From the NCBI GenBank assembly GCA_015179025.1, contig WHUX01000215.1:25735-89734 (forward strand): DNA of 64,000 bases. Reading direction: 5' to 3'. The position numbers and the translations under genes are program-made. This document shows, one piece after another, positions 14,191 through 26,172 of the stretch; within the stretch, counting starts at the first letter, position 1, and each line of letters begins with the position of its first letter. Below the pieces are notes generated by a model. That model did not search any database. It was not told where the DNA came from and worked only from the letters and a program-made list of their open reading frames with translations. The DNA comes from Terfezia claveryi. Taxonomy: Eukaryota > Ascomycota > Pezizomycetes > Pezizales > Pezizaceae.

Positions 14191-14959
14191 GATATTCCCA
14201 ATGCCCCAACCTTCTGAATATCTTGCTTTCGTCCTCTGCTGCTCTGAGTTTCTCAAGTATGGAACTTCTTTATGCAACTTGCATTCTAGCGAGAGGAGTT
14301 GCTATAGATTGCCCGTCCTTTCCCTCTATAAGGTCCCTCAAAGTGACCAAATCGTGAACTAGAGCTTTATCCTCCGCCGTCATATTCGATAGAGTTCATT
14401 GGCGAGTTTCTTGTGCTCTTCAGTAGTAGTCGGCAATGCCTTAACGACCTAAAATTTGTCTATCTGGTCAGTGACAAAAGGTGGACCTTAAACTCTTCAC
14501 CCCAGTCCTGAATCTTGTTTTGCAGATCCTGAAAGATTATGTCTTCACCTGTCAGATCTGAGGGTTGATATACCACGTATGGTTTATTGAGAGTAGGAAT
14601 ACTTCAATATATTTCAGCTTTTGGGGAAGAGTTCTTGGCTAGAATATATTGTTATGGGGATCTACGGAGGCTTGTTGCCCTTTCTTTCGGTTTTGGCGGC
14701 CAAAATCTTGTACTGGGATGGAGCACTGCTTGCCGAAATATGGCGCACATATTGATAATCCGCTTCGAGTTCGAGAATCTTGAATAGCTATTGAAGAGTG
14801 CTATACAACTATAGCAATGTGGTTAGCTACTATATTAGATATGTATTTTTGGAATTATCTGGGTATGAAAATTGGGTTTGTAAGCGGAATTAAGAAGATC
14901 GGTACCTCAATATCCAGATACCTCGCGAGTTTGAAAAGGTCATATTCAAAATTAGATGT

Positions 14960-15730
14960 TGCAGCCACTCCTCTCTACCCACGTATGCTTTTTCTAGATG
15001 TCTCACATACCAAGCTGTGTACAGCTGGGAGTGTTGGTTGGAAACTCCGGATCGTCCTTTCACTGTCAAATAGGTCCCCTTGGTGGAACAATGTGACCCC
15101 TCGATGTATTTCCCTTGAATGTGATTTCTCAGAATTCACTTTTGCCTGATATGCATACATTTCTCTGTTAGACATATCCTTCCGGCACCTCTCCGCAGGA
15201 CGCTCAACTTCTTTTCATTTAGCAGCATCTACAATGGCAGCAGCTGACTTTCTAGTAGGGTATCTAGTAATATTGGGTAGTTGTCATCCTTTTATTCCAC
15301 TTCTCGCTCGGAAGGAAAGGTTGGGACGGAACACCAAGGCCCGGAATACTCCTTCTTTGGGTGTACCTGGAATGGATCTTGTAACCATTCCTCTGTAGTA
15401 GCAGCTGTGGTAAGGAGTAGGCGCTGGGGTAAGTAACGATGGTTGAAAGAAGTGAGGTCTAGATATGAGGTACGAAACTTGGGCTCCTCCAAAGGTATCA
15501 AATATACCTCATCTATCACGAGCATCAAAGGGGTGTTTGGGTAAGGTGTTTCAAAAGACCCACCGCAAAAAGTCGTCCAGGGACAAGAATCTATTTTGTA
15601 CATCGATGATTGATTAGAGAGCCTCAACTTGATAAACAATTGTACGCATCCACTAACAGAAGGTGAATCTTTTTCCCTGGAGACGAGTACAGACATCCTC
15701 AATGGTACTCTCCGAGCTGGTTCCATCTAT
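14960..15730 (-). pseudogene. Decayed RecQ-like DEAH-type helicase fragment
   Basis: Minus-strand ORF fragments in the right order recall a superfamily 2 helicase. One fragment (15726-15292) holds a VLVS-type segment, then LVIDEVYLIP (like motif II DEAH/DECH) and LLLTTAAT (like motif III TAT). The next (15175-14975) holds LFHQGDLFDSERTIRSFQ followed by HSLVCETS, which resembles helicase motifs IV and V of RecQ-type proteins. Stops and frameshifts separate the fragments. No N-terminal Walker A segment was found, and the remains may extend toward 14200. Fungal RecQ-like helicases of this sort are often encoded by transposons or subtelomeric genes, but the source here is unknown. The call rests on motif similarity by eye. 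Confidence 0.45.
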
Positions 15731-15739
15731 TCCATCTGC

Positions 15740-18700
15740 TTCGCGCCCCAAAGCCCGTGTAGCTTTTACTTGATCCTAGACGTGCCAAAGCGTCGTGGAG
15801 CATACATTAGGTGCGTTCACCACGAGAATTATTAAAACGCACATAATTTAGTGCGGTATACAAAGACAACACACAACTGAGCACATGACTTACCCTCAGC
15901 AGAGATATCAATGGTCCCACCATCAGTATGACCCCTCTTGTGGTAGAGAATTGCTTGAGAAGATGGCGGGCGCTGGTAGAAAGGTGGCAGGCAGTGGTAG
16001 GAAGGCTATAGTAGGAAGAATCTGAGTTTACAGTCAAACTTGTGTTAATAAAGTAACCGTGAATAAGACGCTAAGGCAGCTTTTGCCAAAACCTCGGTCC
16101 TATAAATAGGACTGCTGTCTTGCCCGAGAGTTCTTACGGCATGTTAGGTTGTATATAGATTAGTTGGGGCTAGATGAAGAGGTCTATCTGTGGAAATTGT
16201 GAAGTGTCTTGATGTTATCAATAGGAAAGTCGAAAGATGAAGTGGTTGTTTTGAAAAGCGCAGGACAAATCTACTTAAGATAATGATCAGTCCACAAAAG
16301 AAGCGCTAGCATTCATGATGCATATATAGGCAAGGTCTGTTTGCTGTGTGAAAGTTCTTGGTTTGGATAGAAGATTCTATGCTTGAGAGTCATTATTGGC
16401 GAGGTGCATAATTTCAATTATAAAGAGCTGAAGCCACACGTTTGTAACGGCTAACATGTATAGATATATTCTGGTAACTCATTAACCATAGACAATGTAG
16501 TCTATGATCAGTCAGTGCATCCGGAGCTACGGGGAGGATTGTGCTACCACTGGGCCTGCTCACAAATTTGGCACCCTAGTCTATGTTATGTTGCGGTATA
16601 TAGGCGCTGGACCTGGCAGATTAACTTGTGTTGTCCTGAATCCACCGGGTTTCTGGGTGGCCCCTTACTGGGACCGCACGTGAGCAGTGGGCATTTTTTT
16701 TTTAAGTACAGAAGTTACAATAAACTAAAGCAAGAATTCTCGTGCAACTCATATCTGCACCGTCTCCGCAACCACTCTGCGCCAATCTTGGTCCTCATAT
16801 GCCCCTTCCAAACTTCTTCCCTTTCCATGTTCTATCCTCGGGCACCATCAGATGTGCTGCTTTCTAGGCTACAGTATCCCACAGCTGCACTATCGATCCT
16901 CCATCTCCTGATCTTGTTCTTTCAGCATCTAGAGCCCCCTGTGACTTCCGTACCATTAGTCTTCGCCCTTTAGCTAGCACTTTCGCACCAAAAGCGCCCG
17001 TCCACAAAATTTTCTCACAGTACCAATAGGCAAGCAGTTAATTGGATATCAAAAAATACGCTATTATATGCTCCTATGCAGCGATTCTACTCGGTTCAGT
17101 GCCATGAAGTGGTAGCTAGTAAGTGGTTGTTTGTGTACCATCCCCATACAAATTTATATCGTAAGTCTGAGTCTCTCTCTATATCAGTCAACTTTTGAAC
17201 CTTGTATACATAGCCTTGCTTTGATTAATGTGCTAATATTACCAGTATCAGGAGCTTTGGATAGTCTCAGTTCAACCTGTAAAGGGCTTGAGGAATTGTG
17301 CTAGTGGGATTTTTTAATATTTGTCCGAAAAGTGGCTATTTTGGTGTAAAAACAACCAAGAGTCCAGACTAATGTCCTAGAATTATACGTCTAGACCTTG
17401 ACTGTCTCATATCTACCTGCCCTTCCCTTGTACGTGACATGCTTGCCGATGTTGCGATGTCAATACTATCTGGAAGTTGCTGAATTAGATACCACTCTGG
17501 AGCTCCTTGGGTTGATCCAGTCATGATCAGGAAGTTAGTTAGGCCTTGAATGGGCTTAATCGAGGTCCATTCAGGCCCCTGACATGGTGCACGCTCATGC
17601 GAGTTAGTTAATTGCAAAAAAGAACAAAACAGGAATATAGCTACTTCACGCTGTCCGACCTGGAGAAGTACCAATAGGATCCATGAGAAATTAGCAAACC
17701 ACAATGGAACAACTAATATAACCAACATGCATCTGCCTCAGCAGGCCTAGATAATTATACAGTGCTTTGTATGGTTGGAAAATATAACCTTCCCTTCAAC
17801 ACCTTCACGTTTCTCAATGCTCCTGCCTGCACTCAAAGTTTCCCTCGCTCTAAGCGACTACGCATCTCGAAACTGACTCTGGTGGCTTAAATATATGCTG
17901 GTCCAAATACCTCCCAACAATCCAATTACAACCTTCGCTGATTATGGTCTGGTTGCCCGGATGCAAACGTATACCCCCCGCTTGGAATCACAGGCTGTTC
18001 GGGATAAGGCCTGAGAAACTTGACTCCTATATAGCGATAGGACAAATATTCACAAAAATCTGAATCGGTCCACTAAGCTTCAAAGTTTAAACTCCGACCT
18101 GTAGCAGTATCTTGATTGTTCTCTAGGACTCAACTATATGTCAGGTGGTGGTGTCAAGGCCTTCAACCGTCTCAGGTCTATTCCACAGTTGAGACCTATT
18201 TAGGTGACCCGATGAATAGGATGGTAGAGACTAGGATCCCGCATCCCCTTTTTTATTGAATGTCCTCTCTACATCTCTATTTTCCATGCCAGACCTAGTA
18301 AAACTTTAGTACGGGGTACGGAGCACTATATAACCCGTGGTCTTAGATACGATTCTGCATTATCCCATTCCCTTGGGCATGCACTGGAAGTGATATTTCG
18401 AGATATATTGGGGAAAATATATAGTTGTGCCAAATCAATTCAGGACTTCATAAAGGTACATGTACAAGTATTTTCAAGGACACGGGTGGAGCTGGACGCG
18501 AGAAGAAGAGAACTAGGAGGTGTTGGACGTGCATGGTAGAGACGTAGTTAGTCAGCCTCTACATGGTGGCACCACCCAAAACGTAGTGGAGAAGACTGTA
18601 TTCTATCCATCGCTTCCCGTACCGTGGATGTTGCAATATATTGCGCTAATAGCACTCATCCAATTTCCTGGATTGAGAGCCGTAGTATTTGGAAATCTCC

Positions 18701-18898
18701 CACATCATACAGGTTATTCTCCAAATATTCTACAGGCTGGAAGAGCAGCCCTACTGGTTGCTTGATCTGAGCGCGAGTATGCAACAAAATTCTTTGCACC
18801 TTCCAATTTAGAAATATAGGTCTTTTTCATCTCAGCATTCAATGTATGGGCGGTACGGAGGTGCACCTTCCCACCTTAAAGGAGAAAACCTTTGAAAT
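15740..18898. other. Gene-poor stretch with one LINE tail
   Basis: Apart from the LINE 3' tail at 16603-16705, no gene or repeat can be supported. Short ORFs lack recognisable domains. Confidence 0.35.
16603..16705 (+). mobile_element. LINE 3'-tail fragment
   Basis: It matches the recurring LINE 3' end of this window: GGACCTGGCAGATTAACTTG, then TCCTGAATCCACCGGGTTTC, a GGG-pairing stem (CCCCTTACTGGGACC), and an irregular tail. Here the tail is T-rich rather than A-rich, so the extreme 3' end looks damaged. It is severely 5'-truncated, with no coding sequence. Confidence 0.7.
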
Positions 18899-20761
18899 CC
18901 CCTCGGGTAACACGGACTCCTGTGAGACACCCCTCGCTTAGTGGAACATGTCTAAGATACAACACTACCTATACCTATCTCCTATGTAGTCGAGAGTTAG
19001 TAGCTGGTACCTAGGCTTCGGTTGCACTCCAGTTGCACTTCAGGGTAAGTTTTGCTCTGGTCCATTCTTGGCGCATGCGCTGCTGGAAGGTAGTTGTGTT
19101 CCTAATATAGCACATTGCCTAATATAGTAGAATATGTAATATATAAAGTATTTTAGAGATGGCCATCATAAGTACTATACCTTTAAACAAATAAATGGAA
19201 TGGCTCTCTATCGATATTAAACTCACCTTATCAGTACTGCTGGAGGTGTATAGTACATACGGAGAATATGTAATTATGTGCAAGGTAAATATGTACAGTA
19301 CATAGGTTAGTACAATACATACTTAAGTACGGAGTATGGCCCCGCTATAAAGCTCAATATGTGAACACCACGTATAAGTACCCGCCCACTAACAATCAAA
19401 TACCATACTCTATATGAGTTCAGACATATAATAATTAATTATATCAATTGGCTATTGCAGGGAATAGACTGGACTGCATAATGGGTATGTACAATGCCTG
19501 GGGAAAAGTTACAGCATTATAACGTTTCCCAGACACTGTATGTACCATTAGGAGTGGGGACAGCCAAGTCTGGCCTAGATAACTACTTATGTACCAACCA
19601 GCAGCGCATGCTTGATCCTGAGTCAAGAACGGACCAGATCAACCGGAGCAAAACTTACCCTGGAGTGCAACTCAATGCAACTGAAGCGCTATCGGAAAGA
19701 GGTTTACTGTAGCTAGAGAAGCAGACGGAGTCTAGGTACCGGTATATAGCTATTGGAGCGCGTAATTTAGAGTATAAGAACACGTCACCAATATACAGTA
19801 CCTATAGGAGCGATCACGACCAGAGCATAGATATAGCTATAGCTATTGGAGCGCGTAATTTAAAGCATAGGAACACATCACCAGAGCCTAGGTATCTTTA
19901 GCGGATCTACCTTACAGCGCGCCAGCCTATAGAAGCATGCCTACTACCTATAAGGAGCTATCGTAACGTGTAGCGAAAGGAGCGAGTAGGACTACATATG
20001 TACTGTACCTACACATGTATGTAGGAGCGTCTATAGTAGAATGTGAGCGGGTAACAGAGTAAAAGCACAGCATAACACGCTTCTTGCATAGGCTCAGAAC
20101 TAACTCACGACTACATAGGAGATAGGTATACGGAGGCTCACACCAAAAGTCTTTTCCCCTTTCCTTTTTGGGAATCCTGCATATGCAAGACTATGCACGG
20201 CATGCAACTTGGCATTATTCAGCTCCAAAACGGGTGGCAATGGCAATTAGTGATGAGTTTTACCTTTACTATTGCCTTAATCTGCTGTTGCCTGTGCCCT
20301 GCCCTGAATATAGCCAGACTACCTTGAATATACAGTACCTAAATGGCTTATGACGTCCATAATGCGGCTGGCGGAGTGTACCAAGGCTGCTGTATTGGTG
20401 ATGCATACGCCAAGCACATCCGCTCAGGCTTGGCATCAATGAAGCAGCCTTGGCATACGCTGCATACGGCAATATAGGACAATTAGGACGTTCTGCACCC
20501 AAAGAAGCTACTGGATAGGAGACGAGCCTAGAGGCGAGGAACAAGTAAAGGTAAAATGAATCGTTACATGGCTGGTATATCATGCATTGTCATTAGAACC
20601 CATTTTAATGCCAAGTTGCATACAGTGCATAGGCTTGCATATGCAAGATTCCCAAAAAGGAAAGGGGAAAAGACTTTTGGTGTGAGCCTCCGTAGTGTTG
20701 TATCTTAGACATGTTCCACTAAGCGAGGGGTGTCTCACAGGAGTCCGTGTTACCCGAGGGG
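18899..20761. mobile_element. Inverted-repeat DNA element with a nested insertion
   Basis: Both ends read CCCCTCGGGTAACACGGACT inward (18899 on plus, 20761 on minus). The inverted arms continue for about 160 bases through a segment containing ACACCAAAAGTCTTTTCCCC and a TGCATATGCA motif, ending near 20217 and 20603. The left arm is interrupted at 18969-20128 by another element; the right arm is uninterrupted, which proves the insertion. Without the insert the element is about 700 bp. No transposase is encoded, and no clear target duplication is visible at the outer ends. Confidence 0.75.
18969..20128. mobile_element. Nested TIR element inside the left arm of the 18899-20761 element
   Basis: Its ends form an inverted repeat: CTATACCTATCTCCTATGTA on the left, and the right end reads inward TACCTATCTCCTATGTAGTC, followed by CGAGAGTTAGT/CGTGAGTTAGT. 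It is flanked by TAC at 18966-18968 and 20129-20131, or TA if read shorter. The empty site in the intact arm reads ACACTACGGAGG. It contains an internal inverted repeat (about 19019-19085 against 19602-19690) and a direct repeat around AGCTATTGGAGCGCGTAATT (near 19750 and 19843). No transposase ORF is present, so it is probably non-autonomous. Confidence 0.75.
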
Positions 20762-21910
20762 TATTCATATTCCTGCATATGCATTGATATGCACACATAT
20801 CCGTCATATGCACCGCAACAAGATTGGGTATCTGTACACAATGCACTCCCAGCTCACACAGAGCGCTTTCAGAGGAGATATTAAGTTGCAAGATTGAGCG
20901 ATTGTTTTCCCCCGACCATTCCGATCTTTGATTACTGCATTTACTACAGCCTGCTCACTACGGTGGGCAACATGCTTCAAAGGGGTGCCAGGCTGCCACC
21001 CCCTTTTCTGTACCTCGTTGTGGAGATTCCGGATCTGTCTGGGGGTGATTCCCGGTTGCTGTTAAATAACAGCAATTGCCTCTCCAAGAGATCACAAGAT
21101 CACCGCCTGAGAACGAGTTAGAAGTCGAACATAGCGTGATGAGGAGGATTGAGCGAACGGCATGGCTGGAGAATAATAGCTCGGGAATGAACGGGAGCCA
21201 TAGCTGGGGATATAGAGTTGAGCAAGGGGAGGCCTACCCGGCCTGGCTGGCCTGACTGGCCCCGATGCAGGGATTTTGTTTTATACGCAAAGCGAATATG
21301 GAGATATGAAACAAAATATGCGCAAATACAGTACTGCCAAGCCTCAATTCCCAAATCGGAAAGTTTCCGTAAGTTCTTAGATACCCTCCATTCATAATAT
21401 GGATTCGGCGCATTTGATAGTGCCAACCAGACTACATTTGATATATAAATACAATTAACATCTACATACAGTACCTAGTTTTATTAAGAGGCCGGATGAG
21501 ACTTGACCCATGCACAGCAAGGTTAGCTGACCTGGTTCCTACTGTAGTGCCTAGACAACCTACGGATATACACTCTGCATATGCAATGGAAAATGCATAC
21601 TCTGTACCAAGCCCATATATATTCCAAAATAGGAATGCGCAAAGACTTTGTTGTATAGTCTCGTGCCCAGACCCTGACGGAGTAAGCATCTGTACTTACT
21701 ATATATTATTTATATGCCATGTGTGTGTGTGAAACACCGAATGCAGCAAGCTGCCAATTTCCCGTACACATCCATCAGGCCTCCCATTTCATATGCCTCG
21801 GCATTCGCTAACCATGAAGAATTTGTACATATTTTGTGTCATTCGCTGGTGATTCGAGCTACACCCACCCCGCGGCCGACTGAAAGACATATACACATCC
21901 AATTCAAGCA
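20762..21910. other. Upstream region of the RING gene, with one 15-bp insertion
   Basis: No gene is supported between the inverted-repeat element and the RING-finger start. The stretch contains the 15-bp word at 21420-21434. The last few hundred bases presumably hold the promoter and 5' UTR of the RING gene. Confidence 0.35.
21420..21434 (+). repeat. 15-bp micro-insertion GTGCCAACCAGACTA with 9-bp direct repeats
   Basis: The 15-mer is flanked by perfect CATTTGATA repeats at 21411-21419 and 21435-21443, exactly as an insertion with target-site duplication would look. The same 15-mer occurs at 40772-40786 and 30274-30288, and within longer related segments near 29735-29761 and 45317-45349. The parent element is not identified. 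Confidence 0.7.
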
Positions 21911-23761
21911 ATGCCCTCACGCCCCAACAAGACACAGGGCAAAGTAACTGCTCAACCTCCTGGACCCGGGCCTTCCACAATCACGTCGCGATCAACTTTC
22001 AGATTGACATCCCGGGGCGCAGTTGGAAGTTCTTATGATCAGATGCGGCCAGCTGCGGGTGTTCCTCCCGCCCTACCACTCAGAACATCAATAGGCTCAC
22101 TTGCCACTGAGCCTGACCCTGCCCTTATTGAAATTCTCAGTCGTCGTATTCGTTCTTTCTTCACCTCCCTCTTCCTTGCCAGCCCATATACTTACACTGA
22201 GCACCTTCGCTCCCTCCAATTGTCCCTAGAAACTCATCTCCGCAATCACTACACTTCCATCAGGTCAGACACTACCTGGGAGCGCATTTTTGGATGGTGC
22301 CCCAATCGTGATTCCGAGACTGCCTTCGAAGAGCTTCTGTACTTGCAGATGCCCAGCTATAACTTGCCCCCCGCAACGTGCTTTGCTACGAATTCTGAGC
22401 TTCTCGTGACTTGGCGGGGTATTGGAATCGAGGCTCGAACACAAAAGCGTTATGTATCGTCGGAAACTGGTCCAGTGCCCAGGCGAGCACCACCCACAGC
22501 ATCTTCTAGACTACATATGCCTCAGACACCACGGCGAGATTCGAATATCAGAGTCTCGGCGGCGACGTCAGCGAATACCTTCACGATAAACGGATCGGGT
22601 TCGCATGTGTCCATGGGTTCACAGCTCACACGCCCTGGTGAAGCCAGCCGCTCAACCGGTTTTGGTAGTACAATTGGAGCTGTACCAGCAACATCACGTC
22701 CTGATCATCGGCGTCACACCCCAAGTAGTGCATCGCTCGTCAACGCACGCGCGAACATAGGTTGTCGACGTCGCCAAAGGCCGGCATTACGTGTAGAACA
22801 GTCGCCTTCTAGGATGAATTCCAATAGCCGCCACATCGATGATCTGCTTTCTGAATCAGAATTTAGCATCAGTGATGAAGATGGCGATGATCTCGATGAT
22901 GATGATGGTGACGATGTTGATATCCGTAATTTCGGGTATCGCTATCGTATCCGAGTTTCTAGATATGTACGCGCCGACGGCGGCAACAGAGATGATTTCC
23001 CTGCCCTCCCTACAGCAGCGCCAGCAGCCCAACTCGGACGTCACATTACACCTCTACACGAACCCCCCTTAGCAGTCCCCTCAGCTGCTCCCGCCCAGCC
23101 TCTACAACCTGATCTTGTCACGGCTACGCGCAAGCTTGCGGAAGAAACTTCAGTTCTACTCGAAAATTACAGCCGATCCACATTAGAGAACGAACAGCAA
23201 AACTACGAGACAGTTAGAACCGCCTTGGATAGTGTGCATAAAATTTGGGACAGGTTATTACGGGCAGGTAGAGTCAATGGGGCTAGCTATAGTGGTGCAG
23301 CGGTAGGATCAACATTTGGGAGCTGTACATGGGGTGGGAGGACAGCCTCAGAATCAAAGTCGGATCAGACTTTTCGTCCTTATTCGGCTTGTATAATTTG
23401 CTATAATGCAGTGGCAGATACAGTGCTTATGCCCTGTCATCATTTAGTCCTTTGTCTGGTGCGTAGTGGTCGACGTCATAGACGTGTCTTTCCACATGAA
23501 ATGCAGTGCGATGGAGAGTTGGCGGTCAAAGACTAATTCAGTGCCTGTCACTAGGAATGCTGTAATATTATGGGGATCAGCGACAGAGCGCTGACCTGGA
23601 GTGTGCTTGTGCGGGATGGGCCTCGAGCAGGGGTACCGGCAACAATCAGGTGTCCGCTATGTCGAGCCGTGGTCAGTCATAGGGTATGTTACCTTGTAAT
23701 TGATTTTCTGGTGGAACAATTGACTAATTTTGAAACTCAGATCAAGATATATCGTGGATAA
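21911..23761 (+). CDS. C-terminal RING-finger protein, probable E3 ubiquitin ligase
   Basis: Three exons: 21911-23458, 23555-23683 and 23741-23761, giving 565 aa. Both introns (96 and 57 bases) have GT donors, a GACTAAT branch site and an AG acceptor, and the phases fit. Splicing completes a RING: C494-x2-C497-x11-C509-x-H511-x3-C515-x2-C518-x30-C549-x2-C552. C518 is supplied only by exon 2. The protein ends in IKIYRG, a C-terminus often seen in this RING subgroup. The middle is low-complexity, with an acidic Asp run near residues 320-335. RING proteins of this class usually act as E3 ubiquitin ligases; substrates and location cannot be read here. The unspliced ORF stops at 23536 and would give a broken RING. 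Confidence 0.82.
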
Positions 23762-24221
23762 AAGACTGTAGGCGAACTATTCTTGTTGCTTTGGTATATA
23801 TAGCAGCAGCTTGATAATAGAACTTGGTAGCCCATGACGTAACGTGAGCCATGACGTAAATTAGTGGTAGTACACCTTCACTGACTTATGGTACCTTCAG
23901 AAGCCCTAGAGTCAGCTGGGATATACTCTAAGTAACTTCCACGTAAGATAAGCTTCAAAAATCAATAGGAAATAGGCAGGGATTGACCAAGCCCCGTAAT
24001 TTCAGGTGTGCTGAAATTGGTAAAATCGACAGCATTTCTCAGACCGAAAGCAGAAGTACAGTAGGTATAAAAATTCTGCAATCAGAGACCACAGAAGCTT
24101 TCGTGCTATACGCCTATAATTCCGGGGAGAATCCCCCCCAGATGGTATCTTACCTCGGGAATGCCCGTTTAATTATTTATTCAAAGACAGCTCCCCTCCG
24201 GCTGCATGATATGTAGTATCT

Positions 24222-25474
24222 GTTCTGGGCCGCTCGCGGGCAGCATACCCTCTGTGCCGGTCGCGGGCAATTAATATAATTCCTCAATTTGGTTAATGTG
24301 ATTCGAACAAAACATTCTGCTACACTCAAAAAAACACCCTATGAAGTCATTTTTGACCACCCCATCCACATCACATACCTTCCTGTTGATTGTGGGAGAC
24401 GGCAGACATTGAACAAGGGGAGAATTCCGGAAAAATTACCTCAAGCCTTTCAAATGATGAAATACATGCTTTTGTAGTTAACAACTCATCGCCTTCATCT
24501 CGTTTATTGCTACCGTAGAAATATGCAACGTTTCCTATGCAATAGGTATTTGAAAATTAGTTTCTTATATTCAGGCTATATAGACCATCTTGTACTGAAT
24601 ACCGGTGCGCTATGTGGAATTCAGTGAAGTTTGGAGCATCAAAATTACCGGTATGATATGTTTTGTCAACATCTTATTGCATGATTTCTTTTTACCCTAG
24701 AAAAATACCAGCTATTCTTACTTATGAGATCCAGGTAAGGTGGAAAACGGTACTTTCTTAATTGCAGGTACTTATTTATATGCAGATTGCTAAGGTACTT
24801 CAATTCCTTGATTTTAAAAACAAAACGAAGTAGGTACTACCTAGAATTATACAACAGGTAGATGCTGTTTTACAGAATTGTGGGAGATCAAATGGCATGA
24901 TGCTACAACAAACATCATATTTTTGCTGTTGTGATATGGCCAAACCTAATAACAAAGGACTATGTGCAAAGCTATTACAAAATCGCGGCCTGAATCCTAT
25001 CAATTGTATTAAGTATGGCGTATCTGATAACTTTTACCTAACCAAAGACCTCTAACCAGCTACCAACCCTACGGGCTTAGAGAATGATATTTCAGATACT
25101 CTAACTGCTCGGTAAACCACAGTTCACTAGGCATCTATAACTAGTGGTGTTTTCGTTTCAGGTGCAAAAACTTCTAATCTAATTGTTGTTGCTGATACAT
25201 TAAAAATAATCTGATTCATTGACATACGAAAGTTTAACAGGTCATGACTGTATTAACCTCCCAGCTCTAGCTGAACCAAATTGGAATGTTAGAGGGAGGT
25301 CTAATCGACTGGGAAATACATAAATCAATTGTAGTCACTGGGATAGCTCCAGCTAGGTATACCGTTATCAATTCCTTTTTTTTGGTAAATCATTACCCTT
25401 ATATCTTTATAAATACAAGTGCATTATATACCAAATCGAGTAATTATTTGAATTGTCAGTGAGCGGCACGGAAC
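24222..25474. mobile_element. Non-autonomous TIR DNA element, copy B (inverted relative to copy A)
   Basis: The left end GTTCTGGGCCGCTCGCGGGC matches copy A at 291. The right end (25474, reading inward GTTCCGTGCCGCTCACTGACA) is a degraded or internally deleted TIR. The interior matches copy A in the opposite orientation, including the stretch around 24316-24440 (matches 1070-1180 of copy A) and 25240-25440 (matches 360-560). It is about 290 bases longer than copy A. No transposase is encoded. The two copies lie about 23 kb apart and could pair as a large inverted repeat. Confidence 0.7.
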
Positions 25475-25715
25475 ATATCTGTACACCATAGATACTACTA
25501 TGTAGTAGAGTGTATTTGTATATAATATAACGCCTCTCAGGCTGGTGAGGTAGCTATAGGAGTTCATCACATACCCTAACCCTAAGACCACGTATGCCTT
25601 GGGAGGCCTACTCGGATTGCAACCTTGCGGCGAGGATTGAATTAAGAGCGTGTATGTTTTTAAACAAAGCGACCTAACTATGGAGTCAGACACTGAGGGC
25701 GCATTACGTCACACC

Positions 25716-25828
25716 TTTTTTTTTTTTTTAATTTTAAAAAATACTCATTACTCATGTGCCAGTAAGGAGATACTCACAAACCCGGGTCGATTCAGGATAA
25801 GGCAAGTTCATCTGCCTGATTCGGCGCC
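25716..25828 (-). mobile_element. LINE 3'-tail fragment (minus strand)
   Basis: A T-run (poly-A on the minus strand) is followed by the diverged LINE 3' terminal sequence, read on minus as a GGCGCCGAATCAGGCAGATG-like segment and then TCCTGAATCGACCCGGGTTT. It is heavily 5'-truncated, and no target duplication was recognised. Confidence 0.6.
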
Positions 25829-26172
25829 TATATACTGCAACATGAACTCAAGTGAATTGGCAAAAGCAAATACAAACAAAGGATAAAAATCCAAGGGCCT
25901 GTTGGCCTGAGAAACGGCAAATATGAACTAATGCAAGCCAAATCTGACAGTATGGGAAATTCAGCACAAGACGGTCGGAGCATCCATGCTGTCATTAATT
26001 CCGTCACATCAAGTCGTTCAGTGCCTGGGGTATATATCACAAGATAAGCCGGAGCATACTGTACCTGCTCCCCGTCATGAGGGCCTGGAAGACTTGGATA
26101 CCAGATCAGAGGAAATAGATCCTCACGCCCTCCTGGACTGTTAAAATGCAGCATGTCATTCTGCCTACAGTA

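Noticed and set aside
21420..21434. 15-mer as an excision footprint of a cut-and-paste transposon
   Set aside because: The flanking duplications differ in length between sites, while such transposons duplicate a fixed length. Longer versions extend only to the left.
23459..23536. Unspliced end of the RING ORF as the true C-terminus
   Set aside because: It lacks the sixth and last two zinc ligands; two good introns restore a complete RING and a typical IKIYRG end.
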